Below, in pieces: positions 1 to 11,313 of a stretch of 64,000 bases of DNA (the first letter of the stretch is position 1; each line of letters starts with the position of its first letter). Origin of the DNA: Gracilaria gracilis (taxonomy: Eukaryota > Rhodophyta > Florideophyceae > Gracilariales > Gracilariaceae); NCBI GenBank assembly GCA_030374805.1, contig JARGSG010000029.1:186001-250000 (forward strand). The letters are read 5' to 3'. Below the pieces are notes generated by a model. It did not search any database. It saw nothing but the letters and a program-made list of their open reading frames with translations, and was not told the DNA's origin. A program made the translations under genes and the position numbers.

Positions 1-3000
1 GGGGAGCAGTAATCACGTCAGTTGACGGTTCGATAGAAGCTGTGAAGCGCGACTTCACAAGCGGTGTAGAATCCGAAGATTCGGTTCGCGACGATAACAT
101 CGGTAACTGCGACAATCCCCTCGATGGGTGACGAAGTCCTACAAGTGGTGTAGCTTCTGTAGACTGAAGCGATCGGTTCTCCGCCTGTCCAGCCTCCTGC
201 TGAGTATCCAAAACAACTTCCGTATGACGGGTAGGTCCTTGTACAACTCGATCTCGAGAAAAACGCTCATGAGCGCCACCAACTTCCAGTACAACTGTGT
301 CCTTATTCACGCTAATAACGCGGTACGGACCATCAGCGATGGGAGAAAGCTTGTGTCGCCTCTCCTTTTCAGGATTGTAATATTCTTTCCTTACAAAGGT
401 GGTTTGTCCCGGTTCCAACGGTGGTAGTGGTCTCCGAATACGGGCATCAAAGTTCCGCTTATAAGCGTGTTGTGCTTTAGCCATTGCCGACCTGGCAACA
501 GGTACCATAAATGAAAGCCACTGCTTCCAACGCAGGTAGTGATCAACCGTCGACGGGAACGTATCCAGCTTTGGCTGAGGTTCAACCGCAACTGGCGGGG
601 GCGTTCGCGACAGCACAAGCTCGAAAGAAGATAAACCAGTAACTCTGTGAACTTGCGTATTGTACGCGTACGTCACGGTATCCGTGTAGAGATCCCAAGT
701 CTTTGGATGTTCAACAGTATAAGCCCGCAACGCGGAGAGCAGCGTTCGATTAAATCGCTCGACTTGCCCATTACATTGGGGATGATACGTCGTCGTGAAG
801 AGATTCTTCACGTCGAGTATCCGACAGACGTCCTGGAAGAAACGCGCAGTAAATTGCGGACCATTATCCGAAAGGTGACTAACCGGGGGACCGTAGACTA
901 GGACCCAATGCTTAACCAAAGCTTCCGCAACAGTGCGTGATGTAATCTTCCTCAACGGAATTGTCCGGACTAACTTCGAGAATCTGTCCGTAATGACGAG
1001 TAGAAACCAATTACCTCGGGTTGTCCTTAAAAACTCACCGAGTATATCGATGGCAACAAACTCAAGAGGCGCCCGTGCGGGGAACAGAGTTAGCTTCTTC
1101 GCATGGCGACGTAATTTAACTCGTTCACGAGCACAGTGCGTACACGCCTTGACGGTGGTATAGCAATCCAACGCTAACGCGGGCCAGTAGAAATCCCGAC
1201 GTAGTGTCTTGTACAGCCTTCTAGCCCCAGGATGGAAAGCAACCTTAGAAAAGTGTGATAGGTGAAGAACCCTGGACTGCAAGGAGTGAGGAACCACGAT
1301 CTGTGGGGATGAACGAACCACTCTAACGAGGTAACCCTGAGTGTTAACCCCAAAAGGGATGTTCGCACCGCCATTAATTTGGGCGCGTATCCTCGTACAG
1401 AACGGGTCTCCCTGCTGTTCTCTGATCATCTCCTCAGGAGTGATTGGGACAAACGCACCGGGTTCCGGGTCTTCACCGTCTGCGACGAGTAAGTCATCAC
1501 AGATGTCGTCCGAAATCAGTTCGTAGTCCTCTTCACCCTCCTCCATGAGGAAACAGGGGATATCTTCATCATCGTCGTCGACGCGTAACGCTTCGCCTTC
1601 CGTTCCCAAACGTGAAAGAGCATCCGCTTGCGCGTTGAGACTTCCCTTCTTGTAGGTGACTTCATAATCAAACTCGGCTAGCCGAAGACGCCAGCGCATT
1701 AAACGCCCGGAAGGTTCCGTGATTGACATTAACCAGCGTAACGCGGAGTGATCCGTGTTAACGGTAAAATGCACACCCATAAGATATGGTCTTAACGTCT
1801 GTAAAGCCCATACCATGGCGAGACACTCCTTTTCGGATACCGAATAGTTCCGTTCATGAACGTTGAGCGTGCGAGACCAAAATCCAATTGGTCGGCGTTC
1901 CCCGTCGGGTGTAGTCTGAAACAGTGCACAGCCGATCTGGTAGTCGCTCGCATCCGTATCCACGGTAAATGGCAACCCGTTCTTCGGTAATGACAGCACG
2001 GGTGCTGTTGTAACTGCCTCTATAAGAGAGTTGAATGCTTCCACTTGCGTGGGAGCAAGGGGGCCCAGTTTTGGTGGTTGTCCCTTCTTCAGGAGCTCGT
2101 TGAGCGGTCCCGCGATCTTTGCGAAGCGAGGAATAACCGTCGATAGACGTTGCATAATCCTAGGAAGGAACGCAGCTCAGTCTGAGTCGTAGGTAGTTTA
2201 GCCTCCTTGAGTGACTTCACGCGAGCCTGCTCGATCAGTAGCCGTCCCGGACGGATTACGTGTCCAAGATACTTGACCGAGTCAGTAAAGAATTCACATT
2301 TCCTCAGCTTGAGTGTTACTCCTGCGTCACGCAGTGTTGTGATTATCTCACGAACGTGATCCAAATGGGCATCCAAATTATTGGAGAAGACGATGATATC
2401 GTCGAGATAGACGAGGCAACTCCGCCATTTGAAACGGGCAAGGAGGATATCCAAAGCACGCTGAAAAGTAGCGGGGGCGTTCGTAAGTCCAAAAGGCATA
2501 CGCTTAAAGCGGTACAGCCCTGAATGACAGGTAAACGCAGTCTTATCACAGTCTTCCGGTTGCACGGGTACTTGCCAGTACCCCCAATTCGCATCCCAAG
2601 TGGAGAAGACGGTTGCATCGCCAAGCGAGTCAATGTACTCGTCCATACGAGGTATGGGATACACGTCTTTGACGGTAACATCATTGAGGCGACGATAGTC
2701 GATACAAAAACGCCAGGACCCATCGGGTTTCGGAGCCAGTACAACTGGAGATGCCCACGGCGACTGTGCCGGTTCTATAACTCCGGCTCGGAGCATCTTG
2801 TTGATTTGAAACTGTTCTTCCTCCCGAGCTTTCGGACCTGCCCTGTAAGGGTGTTGAGCAATAGGCTTAACGTCTGGCAACAGATCAATCCGGTGTTCCG
2901 TAGCTGTAACCTCTCCGAGGGAACCATCCCACATTGGTGTAAATTCGCGCAACATATCACGCAACTTCTCGCGGTGTGAATCCGGTACATGACCGAGATT

Positions 3001-4126
3001 CAATTCTTCTAACTCCTTAATAGGGCCAATCCTGTCATAACTCGTAGGCACGGTCTTCTTTTCCGGGTCTCCCGTGTTGTTAACCGTTTGAGACGGGTTC
3101 GACGCTTGCGCACGCGACGAATACCCCTCCCCCTCCTGAGAGTGAGACGCATCAGCGGTTTCTTCGACAATCCCGAGCATCTCGGCGGCAGTCACCTTAG
3201 TAGGGATAAGCGCCGTAGGGTGCGGTAGGGCAGTACCAATAACTTGGTTCTTCACCAGAAACTGGGACTTCTTGCCAAAGTTGGCTAACAAAACCCGAAA
3301 GGGGTGACCATTCGAGATCTGCACAACGCCATTCGCTAATGCGAGCTGATATTTCTCGTATAACGAGGTAGATGGTTGAACAACCCGCAAACCACGCGGA
3401 GCAGCAGTAACATCAACCCATACCTGGGATTCTGGCGGAATAGAAATAGCACGTGCAACACGGAGTTTCGGAGACTCCTTCGGAGGGTTAGAATCGTGTA
3501 AAGGAGTAGGTAGCGGTACCAGCTTAGCTGAGGTTCTCCTCAAAGAACGACGAACAATCGGTACAACCGAACCATCTTCCATTTCCACTTCACGCGCACG
3601 CGGTCTGATTGACTCGACATATCTGTCACAGAAGTCACACCCTAAGATGACAGGGGCAGCAAGCGTCTTGCAGACGATGAATTCAACCTGCTCAATGCAG
3701 TTGCCAATCCTGACGATCAGGGAAACCATTCCAGCCGTACTCAACGGGTTATTATTTGCATCTGCCACGTCCATGACGGGTCCTTGACGAACTCGACAAC
3801 GGATTTCCGGCGGTAAGAGCGACTCCACAATAAAATTGGGACCAGCGTCTGTATCCAGGATAGACAAATGACGCACCATATACTGGGTAGAAAGGCCAAG
3901 GTCAGCGAATATCTTGTAGTTTCGCTTGGCCATGACCATGACTCGATCCGGGATCCGGTTGTTCCTGAACCGTATCCACGGGCGACGCATTACACCAACG
4001 GTGGTAGAGTCCACATCTAGGACGGTCGGCTTCCTCGAGAGGATTTTGACCTGGGAGCGAGGCGGTGACGCCTCGGGCGCCGTAGACCTCGACTGGGACG
4101 CCTCTCCATTGGAGACTCCCGTACTC
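1..4126 (-). pseudogene. pol: Ty3/gypsy pol polyprotein of element A (PR-RT-RNase H-integrase), partial, one frameshift
   Basis: Order on the minus strand: aspartic protease near 3850, RT (fingers/palm 2780-2300, YLDD box near 2400), RNase H (about 2000-1650), integrase HHCC finger and DDE core (about 1250-750, with VERFNRT near 735), then a GPY/F-like tail to the window edge. The frame is open from the gag stop with no ATG, where element B has one, so expression probably needs a -1 shift. One base is missing in a T run near 2145 (RRLFLAS where RRFIP is expected). After that, translating by eye, I see no stop down to position 1. The protease active-site motif reads LDTDAG instead of the LDTGAG seen in element B, a Gly-to-Asp change likely to inactivate it. 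Defective copy. Confidence 0.88.
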
Positions 4127-6203
4127 AGTTTAACTGAGTATCATCCGTTCTAACGGGAACGGCGTCCTGCGCGGTAGGGATCTTCACAGACTCCTGTGGA
4201 ACAGAACTACCCGCAGCAGCGGTTGCCGCCACGTCTTGAGCCGGTGAAGCATTGACCTGGGAAGAACCAGAGTGTCGCAACGCAGCGATATCTGCGGGAG
4301 AAATCCGTTTCGGAAAGTCTGTTTTCGCACGCAAATACGCGGTTATCGGCACTGACGCGTGTTCTTCTGGGGTCAGAGCTTCGAAATTCACCACGACCGT
4401 GGGCATATCCCTCATGGTGAGGTGGCAATCCGGTGCCACATGCCCGTGTTCGTAGCATAGAAAACAAATCAACCCGGGTCTTCCGGCACTTCGTGGGTCC
4501 TTTGCTCTCACCGTCCGCGGGTCTACCCAACCAGGTCGCTGGTAACGACTCCCTGAATAGGGTACTTGCGGTCCGCGAACGCGGGGGCGATCTGCGTAAA
4601 GCAGCGGATCATCCGTCATCGACGAGGCTTCAGTAGTTGAAGGCAACTCCGTAGTCGGAATAGAATCCAGGTTCCCCTGTGCCAGATGCAAATTAATCCA
4701 CTCGTGGCCAAAAAAATCCTGCGGTAGCAGTGAGATCGATGAGGGCGCCCCTTCGAGGTGAAGCGCCCTGGATGAACCCCGGTGTCCGGAGCGTGCACGC
4801 AGTGCGTCTCCTTCCGCTTTCGCGTATTGAACCAACTCGAGATAAGTGGTCTTCCGCTTGTCTTCCCGTCGCTGGGAGACTAGTGTGCGAATAGCCGGAT
4901 TCAATCCGTTGATAAACAGCGTACAACGCTCATTAGCGGAATAAACATTGCCACAACGGTGGAAAGCCTTGTTCAGTCGGACTGAAAACTCGGTTTCCGA
5001 TTCCTTCGGGCGTTGCTTCGTTTCCCGCAACGCGGTGATTGCTTCCTCAATAGAGGTACCAGTCGCGTACGAGCGAAGTAGATACTGCACGGCCTCAGGC
5101 CAGCAGGTAACCCCTCCTTCGGAGGCTCGAGATGAACCTCTTACAGAGTTGAATTGGTCTTCAGCGAGTCCACGTAGAAAATACGGTAATGCGACATAAG
5201 CTTGCCCTTCACTCATGCCGAGGATGTCAGCTTCCGCGACAAAGCGTGAAAGAAAATCCAACACCAAGATGGGATCCTCCCCAGTAAAGAACTGGTTACG
5301 AATCGTCAAGGACATGCGCTTGATGCGGTCCTTGATCTGTCCCGTCCCACGGGGCGTACAGTCCAGACTGGAATCTTCCAAACGGTAGTACCGGTAAGAC
5401 AACAACCTTTTGTACAAGGGATTAGTAGGCTTCAGCTCCCTCAAACCTGAGTGCTTCCTCCCCTTCTCACGGGTGCGAACAACACCGGAGGTGGAACTAG
5501 AATGAAGAGAGCGCGCAGTGCGACCACGACGTTCACCATCATTTGATGAGTCCGACGAAGAAGAACCCGCAGAGCGGTTTGAGATCCCAGAAGACCTGGA
5601 CGAATCCGAATCATACTCGTCGACTAACCTCTTCTTAGAGCGATTCTTCCCGGATTTCCGGTTTCTGGCGCGATGAGAGTCCACCGCGGGTGTGTCAAAA
5701 GCGCCGTTGTCAGCACGGATAGTAGCTTCCAACGTCTCAAGACGGCCCAGAATCTGAAATATCTTCGTGTTGACCTCCTCGGTAAAACCGGGGTAACCTT
5801 GAAAAACCTCTAAGAGAGTGTTGACATCTTTCCGTAATATACGTAGATCGTCAGATACACCTCCGATGAGGGCAGCGTCTACCTTCATACGAAGTGTATC
5901 GACCTCAGTCGCGAGGGCAGCATGAGAGCTTCTCATGACTCCCGTCTGGGCCTCAAGTTTGCGCACTTGAGTCTCCAGCTCGACGACGAGCGCGTCCTTC
6001 ACCGCAGCAGCGGGAGTGGAACCCTCCAAAGGAGCAGATGAGGGTCCAGCCACTGGGGAGTCAGACGACTTTATAGATTGCTTCCGGTTTCCGGGTTTCT
6101 TCTCCGCTCCAGACGGAGGCTCGGGAACAGACCGCGGACGCGGGGGCAATTCTGAACCAACTGAGCGAGCCTTCGAGGGGCTCGCTCGCTTGCCAGAAAC
6201 CAT
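4125..6203 (-). CDS. gag: Gag of Ty3/gypsy element A
   Basis: 692 residues from ATG at 6203. The N-terminal third is charged and low-complexity, with basic stretches (KNRSKKR). The middle is the retrotransposon capsid-like region with the YVALPYFLRGLAEDQF and FHRCGNVYSANERC blocks. A CCHC zinc knuckle, CFLCYEHGHVAPDC, lies near residues 580-595. It assembles the particle and binds element RNA. It is close to the gag of element B in the same order and length (677 residues). It ends in TGA directly after a TTA AAC pair, which matters for pol expression. The ORF looks intact although its pol is broken. Confidence 0.9.
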   Translation of the reverse strand: MVSGKRASPSKARSVGSELPPRPRSVPEPPSGAEKKPGNRKQSIKSSDSPVAGPSSAPLEGSTPAAAVKDALVVELETQVRKLEAQTGVMRSSHAALATEVDTLRMKVDAALIGGVSDDLRILRKDVNTLLEVFQGYPGFTEEVNTKIFQILGRLETLEATIRADNGAFDTPAVDSHRARNRKSGKNRSKKRLVDEYDSDSSRSSGISNRSAGSSSSDSSNDGERRGRTARSLHSSSTSGVVRTREKGRKHSGLRELKPTNPLYKRLLSYRYYRLEDSSLDCTPRGTGQIKDRIKRMSLTIRNQFFTGEDPILVLDFLSRFVAEADILGMSEGQAYVALPYFLRGLAEDQFNSVRGSSRASEGGVTCWPEAVQYLLRSYATGTSIEEAITALRETKQRPKESETEFSVRLNKAFHRCGNVYSANERCTLFINGLNPAIRTLVSQRREDKRKTTYLELVQYAKAEGDALRARSGHRGSSRALHLEGAPSSISLLPQDFFGHEWINLHLAQGNLDSIPTTELPSTTEASSMTDDPLLYADRPRVRGPQVPYSGSRYQRPGWVDPRTVRAKDPRSAGRPGLICFLCYEHGHVAPDCHLTMRDMPTVVVNFEALTPEEHASVPITAYLRAKTDFPKRISPADIAALRHSGSSQVNASPAQDVAATAAAGSSVPQESVKIPTAQDAVPVRTDDTQLN
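4128..4134 (-). promoter_or_regulatory. Putative -1 frameshift site at gag/pol junction, element A
   Basis: The minus strand reads CAG TTA AAC TGA at the end of gag. Pol lies in the -1 frame and is open across the gag stop with no nearby ATG. TTA AAC before a stop resembles retroviral slippery heptamers, except that the first base is G rather than T. Element B has the same layout with AAA AAC. Inference from conservation only. Confidence 0.45.
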
Positions 6204-6620
6204 CGTCCACGACGAAAAGAGACCAGAGAACTGGGAACAATCAAGCGAACAGCAAATTAACCTGGAATGAGTTTAGTATCCTCACACGAGTGACGAAAAA
6301 ACCGAATGCGGTAAAGACAACCGTGTCCACGGGAACGTCACGATGCGACAACGTTGCTTCACCAGATTGCTGGGACGAGTTCAAAAACCCAAACGGGGTG
6401 ACAACAACCGTACCGACGGGAATCTCACACTACGGAAATAGGTAGTGCCACCGGTAAAGAACCGTGTCCAAACAACAACCCAAATTGGGAAAACGAAACC
6501 GACACGACGTAGAGTCGGTAGCGAATCCCAGATTAAACTGCGAAATGTCCTCCACGACCACGAAACGAACCGGCAAACCGGAAGGTGCACCAAACCAGCT
6601 TGCTGGATACAACACGACTT

Positions 6621-6636
6621 CTAATTCGGAAGACCA
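6621..6636 (-). other. Primer-binding site of element A
   Basis: The minus strand reads TGGTCTTCCGAATTAG two bases from the LTR. It corresponds to TGGTCTCCCGACCTAG in element B and begins with the TGG expected for pairing with a tRNA 3' CCA end. Confidence 0.6.
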
Positions 6637-6638
6637 AT

Positions 6639-7300
6639 TGTGGTGCAACCCCTGCGGAGGAAGAAGACACACAAAGGGTGTTCAAGCCTTCCCTCAACTG
6701 AGGTAGTCACAGCAATAGAGCCCCTCTCAGGGTGATCGCGCTAGCCGGGTGTAAGACCGGGGATCACCGTCACGACACGCGTAGAGAGCGGTAAAAGCAA
6801 AGAAGCCGCACAGTGGTGGGGAACACGACAGAGTCGGGGATGACGTCACAGACGGGACAACCAACACACACACGAGAGTGGCACGAGACGCGGAGAGCGG
6901 TAGCGAACCACGCGAGTGGGCGAAACAAAGAACGGTCAACACCGGTATGCAGTGTAGCGATACCTGTATAACAGTGCGAAAACAAATAAAGGAAACACAC
7001 AGAATAACACGCGGAATGCGGTAAGGGTGCTGTGGATGCCGCGAGGCGGATGATGGTACCTACACAGTAGTGGCAACTCTCCGCGAGGAGGATATTGCTC
7101 ACCAAGGGTGAAACATCAGAGCCGAACACTCGGTTGAGTCGTTTACTTCTCCAAAGTTGGGTTGAGCTCAACCTACTATGTAGTGTAGCCGCCCACTGTC
7201 AGTGGTAACTAAATATCCAATATTAATATCTAGAATCCCCAACAATGGGTGCAAACTCCCCACACGTGTGTGACTGACCAGCAATGCTGTGCACCTCACA
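6639..7300 (-). repeat. 5' LTR of element A (right edge approximate)
   Basis: It begins TGTGGTGCAAC on the plus strand, like the TGTGGGGCAAAG start of element B's LTR, after a matching primer-binding site. A plausible end is the CA at 7300. The partner LTR is outside the window, so length and target duplication cannot be checked. No protein is supported here. Confidence 0.5.
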
Positions 7301-7308
7301 ACTATCCT

Positions 7309-9711
7309 ATATGTTGTACGAATCTACCCAAGAATGGGGTGTGCCACGCACGGCATTCATCATCACCTCCTTAGAGAGCATCCCCTTGTCTATGAATCGC
7401 AATAGCGAAGCTTCATCCGCAATAGCGTTGCACTACAGTAAGCCGTCTTTGTGCGAGTCTCTGAGGCATCAAGTGCTTGCAGCAATGCGAGCGCGTCGGA
7501 GGAAACGACTTCGGTGTAAACCACGGCTCCTGCAGCCTGGGAAGCATCAAACGCTACCACATAGCAGGCCACAGGGGCTGCCAGTTGGATGATACAGAGC
7601 GGTACCATCTTTGCCAACGTTTGAAGCTCTTTCACTGCCTTGTTGAGTAACTCTCGTTGATATTTGCCGTTGTCATAAGAAGAGATGTATCGAAAAGCGT
7701 TCAGGAGCGTAGAGAGCAAGGGGCGGCAGCCAAGCGCGAACCAGACCAGCTTCCCAGTGAGTCTTCGGATGTGTTCGATTGACAGGGAAGGGGTGGCTTG
7801 TGTTTCAATCGCGCTCTGGATGACATTTACAGCCTTTTGTGGGTTACGATAAGCTATTCGGCCGGAGAAGTCGATTATCTACCCTATAAAGGGTATGGAA
7901 TCGTTTGATATTGTTCCGATTGGGGAGGATTTGGACTGCTTGACCGGCAAGCCAAGGGTCCCGAATTTACCGTATAGCACGGTTTGAAACGCTGTGACCT
8001 GCGTTTCTGACCATCCCCTAAAAATGAAATTGATGTCGCCGATGATGTGCATTAGCAGCACGTAGGTGGGCCCCTCGTGCTGTGTGTAGACGTTACGGCG
8101 CAGGGTATGAAGCTGTGGTACAGTTTGTGGGCATAACGGGTGCATCAGAAAGGTTCGGAAAGTGTTGCGGATAATCGCTGTTGCCCATGTATGGGCCACA
8201 TATACAGACCACTTATAGCCCATGGGCATAGTGCACTGGAGTGGCCTGAGGATGGCAGCATCGTCGAGGGAAATTGGGTGATGGTCCTTGATGGATGCCT
8301 GCAGCGGTTTTGAGAGTTCGGACAAACGGACGGTTTGTAAGGGAAAGAGCTTAGCCATTTTGGACGGAAGGCGGATGTTATGGAACATGTTCTCCAAATC
8401 CATGAAGAAGGCATTATGGTTGCCGGGTGGTGGTTCATAAAACCGAAAAGCATCTGGAGTAGGGAGCTCCGTGTATGGAGGATCAGGTAAGAGTGCATTC
8501 TGAACGAATGGCCAGCTAATAAGCCTGTCCCTCGTTGCCGATTTACAGACGGCGAAAGAGCGCATAGTAATGAGGTTTGCCAAGCGGGAGTAATGCGGAT
8601 CTTCGTCTGCAATCGGTGACCAGAGCAGCATGCCGGCTTCTTGCGCTCGTTGAAGTACGTTGAGGTACTCTTGGCGCTTGCCGTGGACGTTGCGATGTGG
8701 GTGGGTTTTGCCACGCTCAGCCGCCATATTCGCGCATATATAGCGGCGCACTGTGTCGTAGTCAAGATCCGAGACTGTCATTGATGCGGCGCCACTGTGC
8801 GGGAACATGACCTCCCATTGAACGCGTTCTTTCTGGGCCGCCTTGGGAGAGAGGTCGATTCTGGCAGAGACTATGGGCATCGGAGTGCCGCGACAGAAAG
8901 AATCAGGTGGCTTGCTTGATAGAAGACGTTCGAACACACTGTGCCATCGCATGCGCTCATGACCAAGGAGGTTTTCGCCAAACACAGTTGCCGCTTCTGG
9001 TGTAGACCTGCCGGCTGCTTGGCGTTTACAGAGAGTGAGCCAGTGCCTGATGGTGTTGCGGATGGTACATGCACCGCGCTGAGAAACAGCTGAATTATTG
9101 AGATCGGAGAGACTGTCAGAGCGGCGTGGCCCGCAGTACAGGAGATTAAAGGATTGGATCGCATCGGACTCGATTTGCAGAGATGGCACGCGTATTGGAA
9201 ATGTACGATGACGGCCTTTCAATCTCTCTTTCTGGTGTCCTTCTGTAGATGATCTTGCTGACCTTTTTTCTTTGCCCAGGGTGATGACTTCTTTCTGTTT
9301 CGGGCTGTTTGTAACTGTGTCTCCGTCTTGAAATTTAAGGCGAACTGCCGCATGAGTTTGTTCTCGATATCTGGAAATGTGGCGACTGAAGCTGGTGATA
9401 TTTACAGGAAGGGAGAGGCCATTACCCATGCTTGTTTGCGTGTTGCTTCCATTGTGCCCGCCAGCCTCTCGACGAACTGAAGGCAAAAAAGACGTCGGAG
9501 AGCGAGCCCCAGCCACAGACCCCCTTTGCTCTCGAGTGCAACTCTTATTGTGTCCCCTTCGAGAAGGTATAGGTGTATGGCTCTTGTCCACGATACCGCC
9601 TCTGCCTCCCATGACATTATCTCGCCGTTGTGTCCTCATTCCCAGGATATTTCTCTCACCACAGTCTCCAGGTTGGAACCCTTGAAAAAAAGGGCTTTCA
9701 GGATTTTTCAT
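7309..9711 (-). pseudogene. Decayed reverse transcriptase-RNase H of an unclassified (possibly DIRS-like) retroelement
   Basis: The readable RT core lies at about 8520-7880: WPFVQNALLPDPPYTELPTP, then FFMDLENMFHNIRLP with the first catalytic Asp, then CTMPMGYKW, then FIG. An RNase H-like region follows (LTGKLVWFALG, AFDASQAAGAVVYTE; about 7800-7440). An in-frame TAG near 7879 splits RT from RNase H. A second frame change near 7440 leads into NAIADEASLLRFI and a natural stop near 7309. The YxDD box reads HIIGDIN, so its first Asp is Gly. These changes mean a dead copy. No integrase or tyrosine recombinase is visible. The N-terminal 250 residues are not recognisable and the start is uncertain. 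Confidence 0.65.
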
Positions 9712-9934
9712 TCCTTCAGCTTGTTGACGTTGAGCATCGGGAGGGACGTTTTTTTCCCCGGATATGCGGCAAAAGGCGGTGGTCGGCTTACCGTATCTTT
9801 TCCATTCTCATCAATAATTATCCCCCCTCTGATGTGAGATGATTTCCGCTTTTTAGATGGCGGCTCCTGGGATGTTTCGTTGGGTAGTTGGAAAAAATCA
9901 TTGAAGTCCTGAAGAGGGGATGATGCAGCTGAGA

Positions 9935-10453
9935 TTATATTGGTTGCTGGTAGGACGTTTTGCTGGCTTGATCAGCATGTAATGGAAGAGGCACAGCAGG
10001 GGTGGGTTGGTCTGGAAGTGGTGTCGCAGTGGCGTGGCTTTGCGACACTTTTGCAACGTGAACTTTCCATTCCAACACCGAGTTATATAGGTCCTGTGAA
10101 TCTGAGTTTGGGTTGTAGACCGGGAGAGTGTGGTCGTATTCAGCACTGTGCTGTATCAACAATTTAAGTTCGTCGGGTGCTTCAAGAGCTAGCTTCTTGA
10201 GTTCAGCGTATCCAAGCGTTAGCGACTTTTGAAGAGCATTAGAATGCTCTTTATTGATATTAGCTAGAAACTGTGCTCGTGTAGAAAGAATATGGACGAG
10301 CTTCTGGCCAAAAGTACTGCTTGTGGTTTTATTTTGGATTGCCTCAGGTGGAAATGAGAGCAGTAACTGATCCAGCTGTCTGATCGGAAGCTGTGCCAGC
10401 TGGTCTTCAGTGACGCTGTGCAAATTACCGTAAACGACGTTCGAAGATGCCAT
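9935..10453 (-). CDS. Hypothetical 172-aa ORF, possible first ORF of the RT-RNase H element
   Basis: It starts at ATG 10453 (MASSNVVYGNLHS) and is rich in Leu, Gln and Ser with helical-looking stretches (TEDQLAQLPIRQLDQLLLSF). There is no known motif and no zinc knuckle. It lies directly upstream of, and in the same direction as, the RT ORF, the position expected for a gag-like or leader ORF. It ends in TAA next to another open frame, so a frameshift to a longer protein is possible. Assignment to the element is inference from position only. Confidence 0.4.
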   Translation of the reverse strand: MASSNVVYGNLHSVTEDQLAQLPIRQLDQLLLSFPPEAIQNKTTSSTFGQKLVHILSTRAQFLANINKEHSNALQKSLTLGYAELKKLALEAPDELKLLIQHSAEYDHTLPVYNPNSDSQDLYNSVLEWKVHVAKVSQSHATATPLPDQPTPAVPLPLHADQASKTSYQQPI

Positions 10454-11313
10454 GTCGTAGTACTGTGAGAACCAACGTCTTCAGATCAAATGAAAGAACT
10501 TGTTAGACTGTCGCAAATGTAAATGCACTCTTAATGCACTCCTAACAGACAACCTGTTGAGAGCAGAAAGTTATTGCCGTCACTGGTCTCTCTGCTACAA
10601 CAAAAGCAATAGATGCCGCAAGCAGAAGCTTCTTCTGCTTCTGACATCCATTGCTACTCTCCAGACAATCCCCTCACACAACAGAGACAGAGAGACAGTG
10701 TCGGCAACCTTTTGCATTTTCCCAACAAAAATAACATTCTCGTACCTCCAATTTTCCATTGTACCCTAGTATCTAGCATATTTACGGAACTTCTCAGTGT
10801 TCGAAGGCTCGCATTCTTTGATTTCGCCTGTGACCCCCTTTTGACATCCTTCTTCCTCTTTCATAATGGGAACACCAGTCTCCTGTTTGCAGATAGAAAA
10901 CAGTTTTAGAGAGTTTTTCTTCCTAGAGGCCTTCTACGACAGTCATTCCCTTCTGCAAGGTTTTAAGGTGTACTTCAGACTGTTTTGAACAACGATGATG
11001 TTTAGTCTCAGTTCAAACGATAGTTTTCGAGTAGAACCAAATCTTTCCTTAGAAATAATTTCTGTGCCACCAACTCCTGGGCCATGGCCTTAGCGGGAAA
11101 CCCATCAAAGGGCCCTTGCCCTTCTTTGCATTGTTGTCCTCGAGGTAGTCTGAAGTTGCGAGCGAATCATCTGCTCATCTAGCAAATCTCGGTTGTGAAC
11201 GGAAATCCCACTTCCGTTCTTCTTTCTAACTACATAAACATATCCTCTCTCTCTAACTACATCGCATCAGAAATATTCAACGGTACATCAAGTACTCCTC
11301 TCACACATCAACC
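10454..11313. other. Intergenic region upstream of the GRDP gene
   Basis: It is AT-richer than its surroundings. It holds CT-rich stretches and a short tandem of CTCTCTCTAACTACAT-like units near 11230-11265, just before the ATG at 11314. No gene or RNA recognised. Confidence 0.4.

Larger units (their letters stand above)
1..7300 (-). mobile_element. Ty3/gypsy retrotransposon A, left end outside window
   Basis: Gag and pol read on the minus strand (gag 6203-4125, pol from about 4126 to the window edge). They are clearly related along their length to element B at 21-33 kb. A primer-binding site (6621-6636) and the start of the 5' LTR (6639) are recognised by likeness to element B. The 3' part (any chromodomain and the 3' LTR) lies beyond position 1. 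The right boundary near 7300 is inferred from a terminal CA and resemblance to the end of the element B LTR. It abuts the stop codon of the neighbouring RT-RNase H element at about 7309, so A may have inserted at that element's 3' end. Confidence 0.85.
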
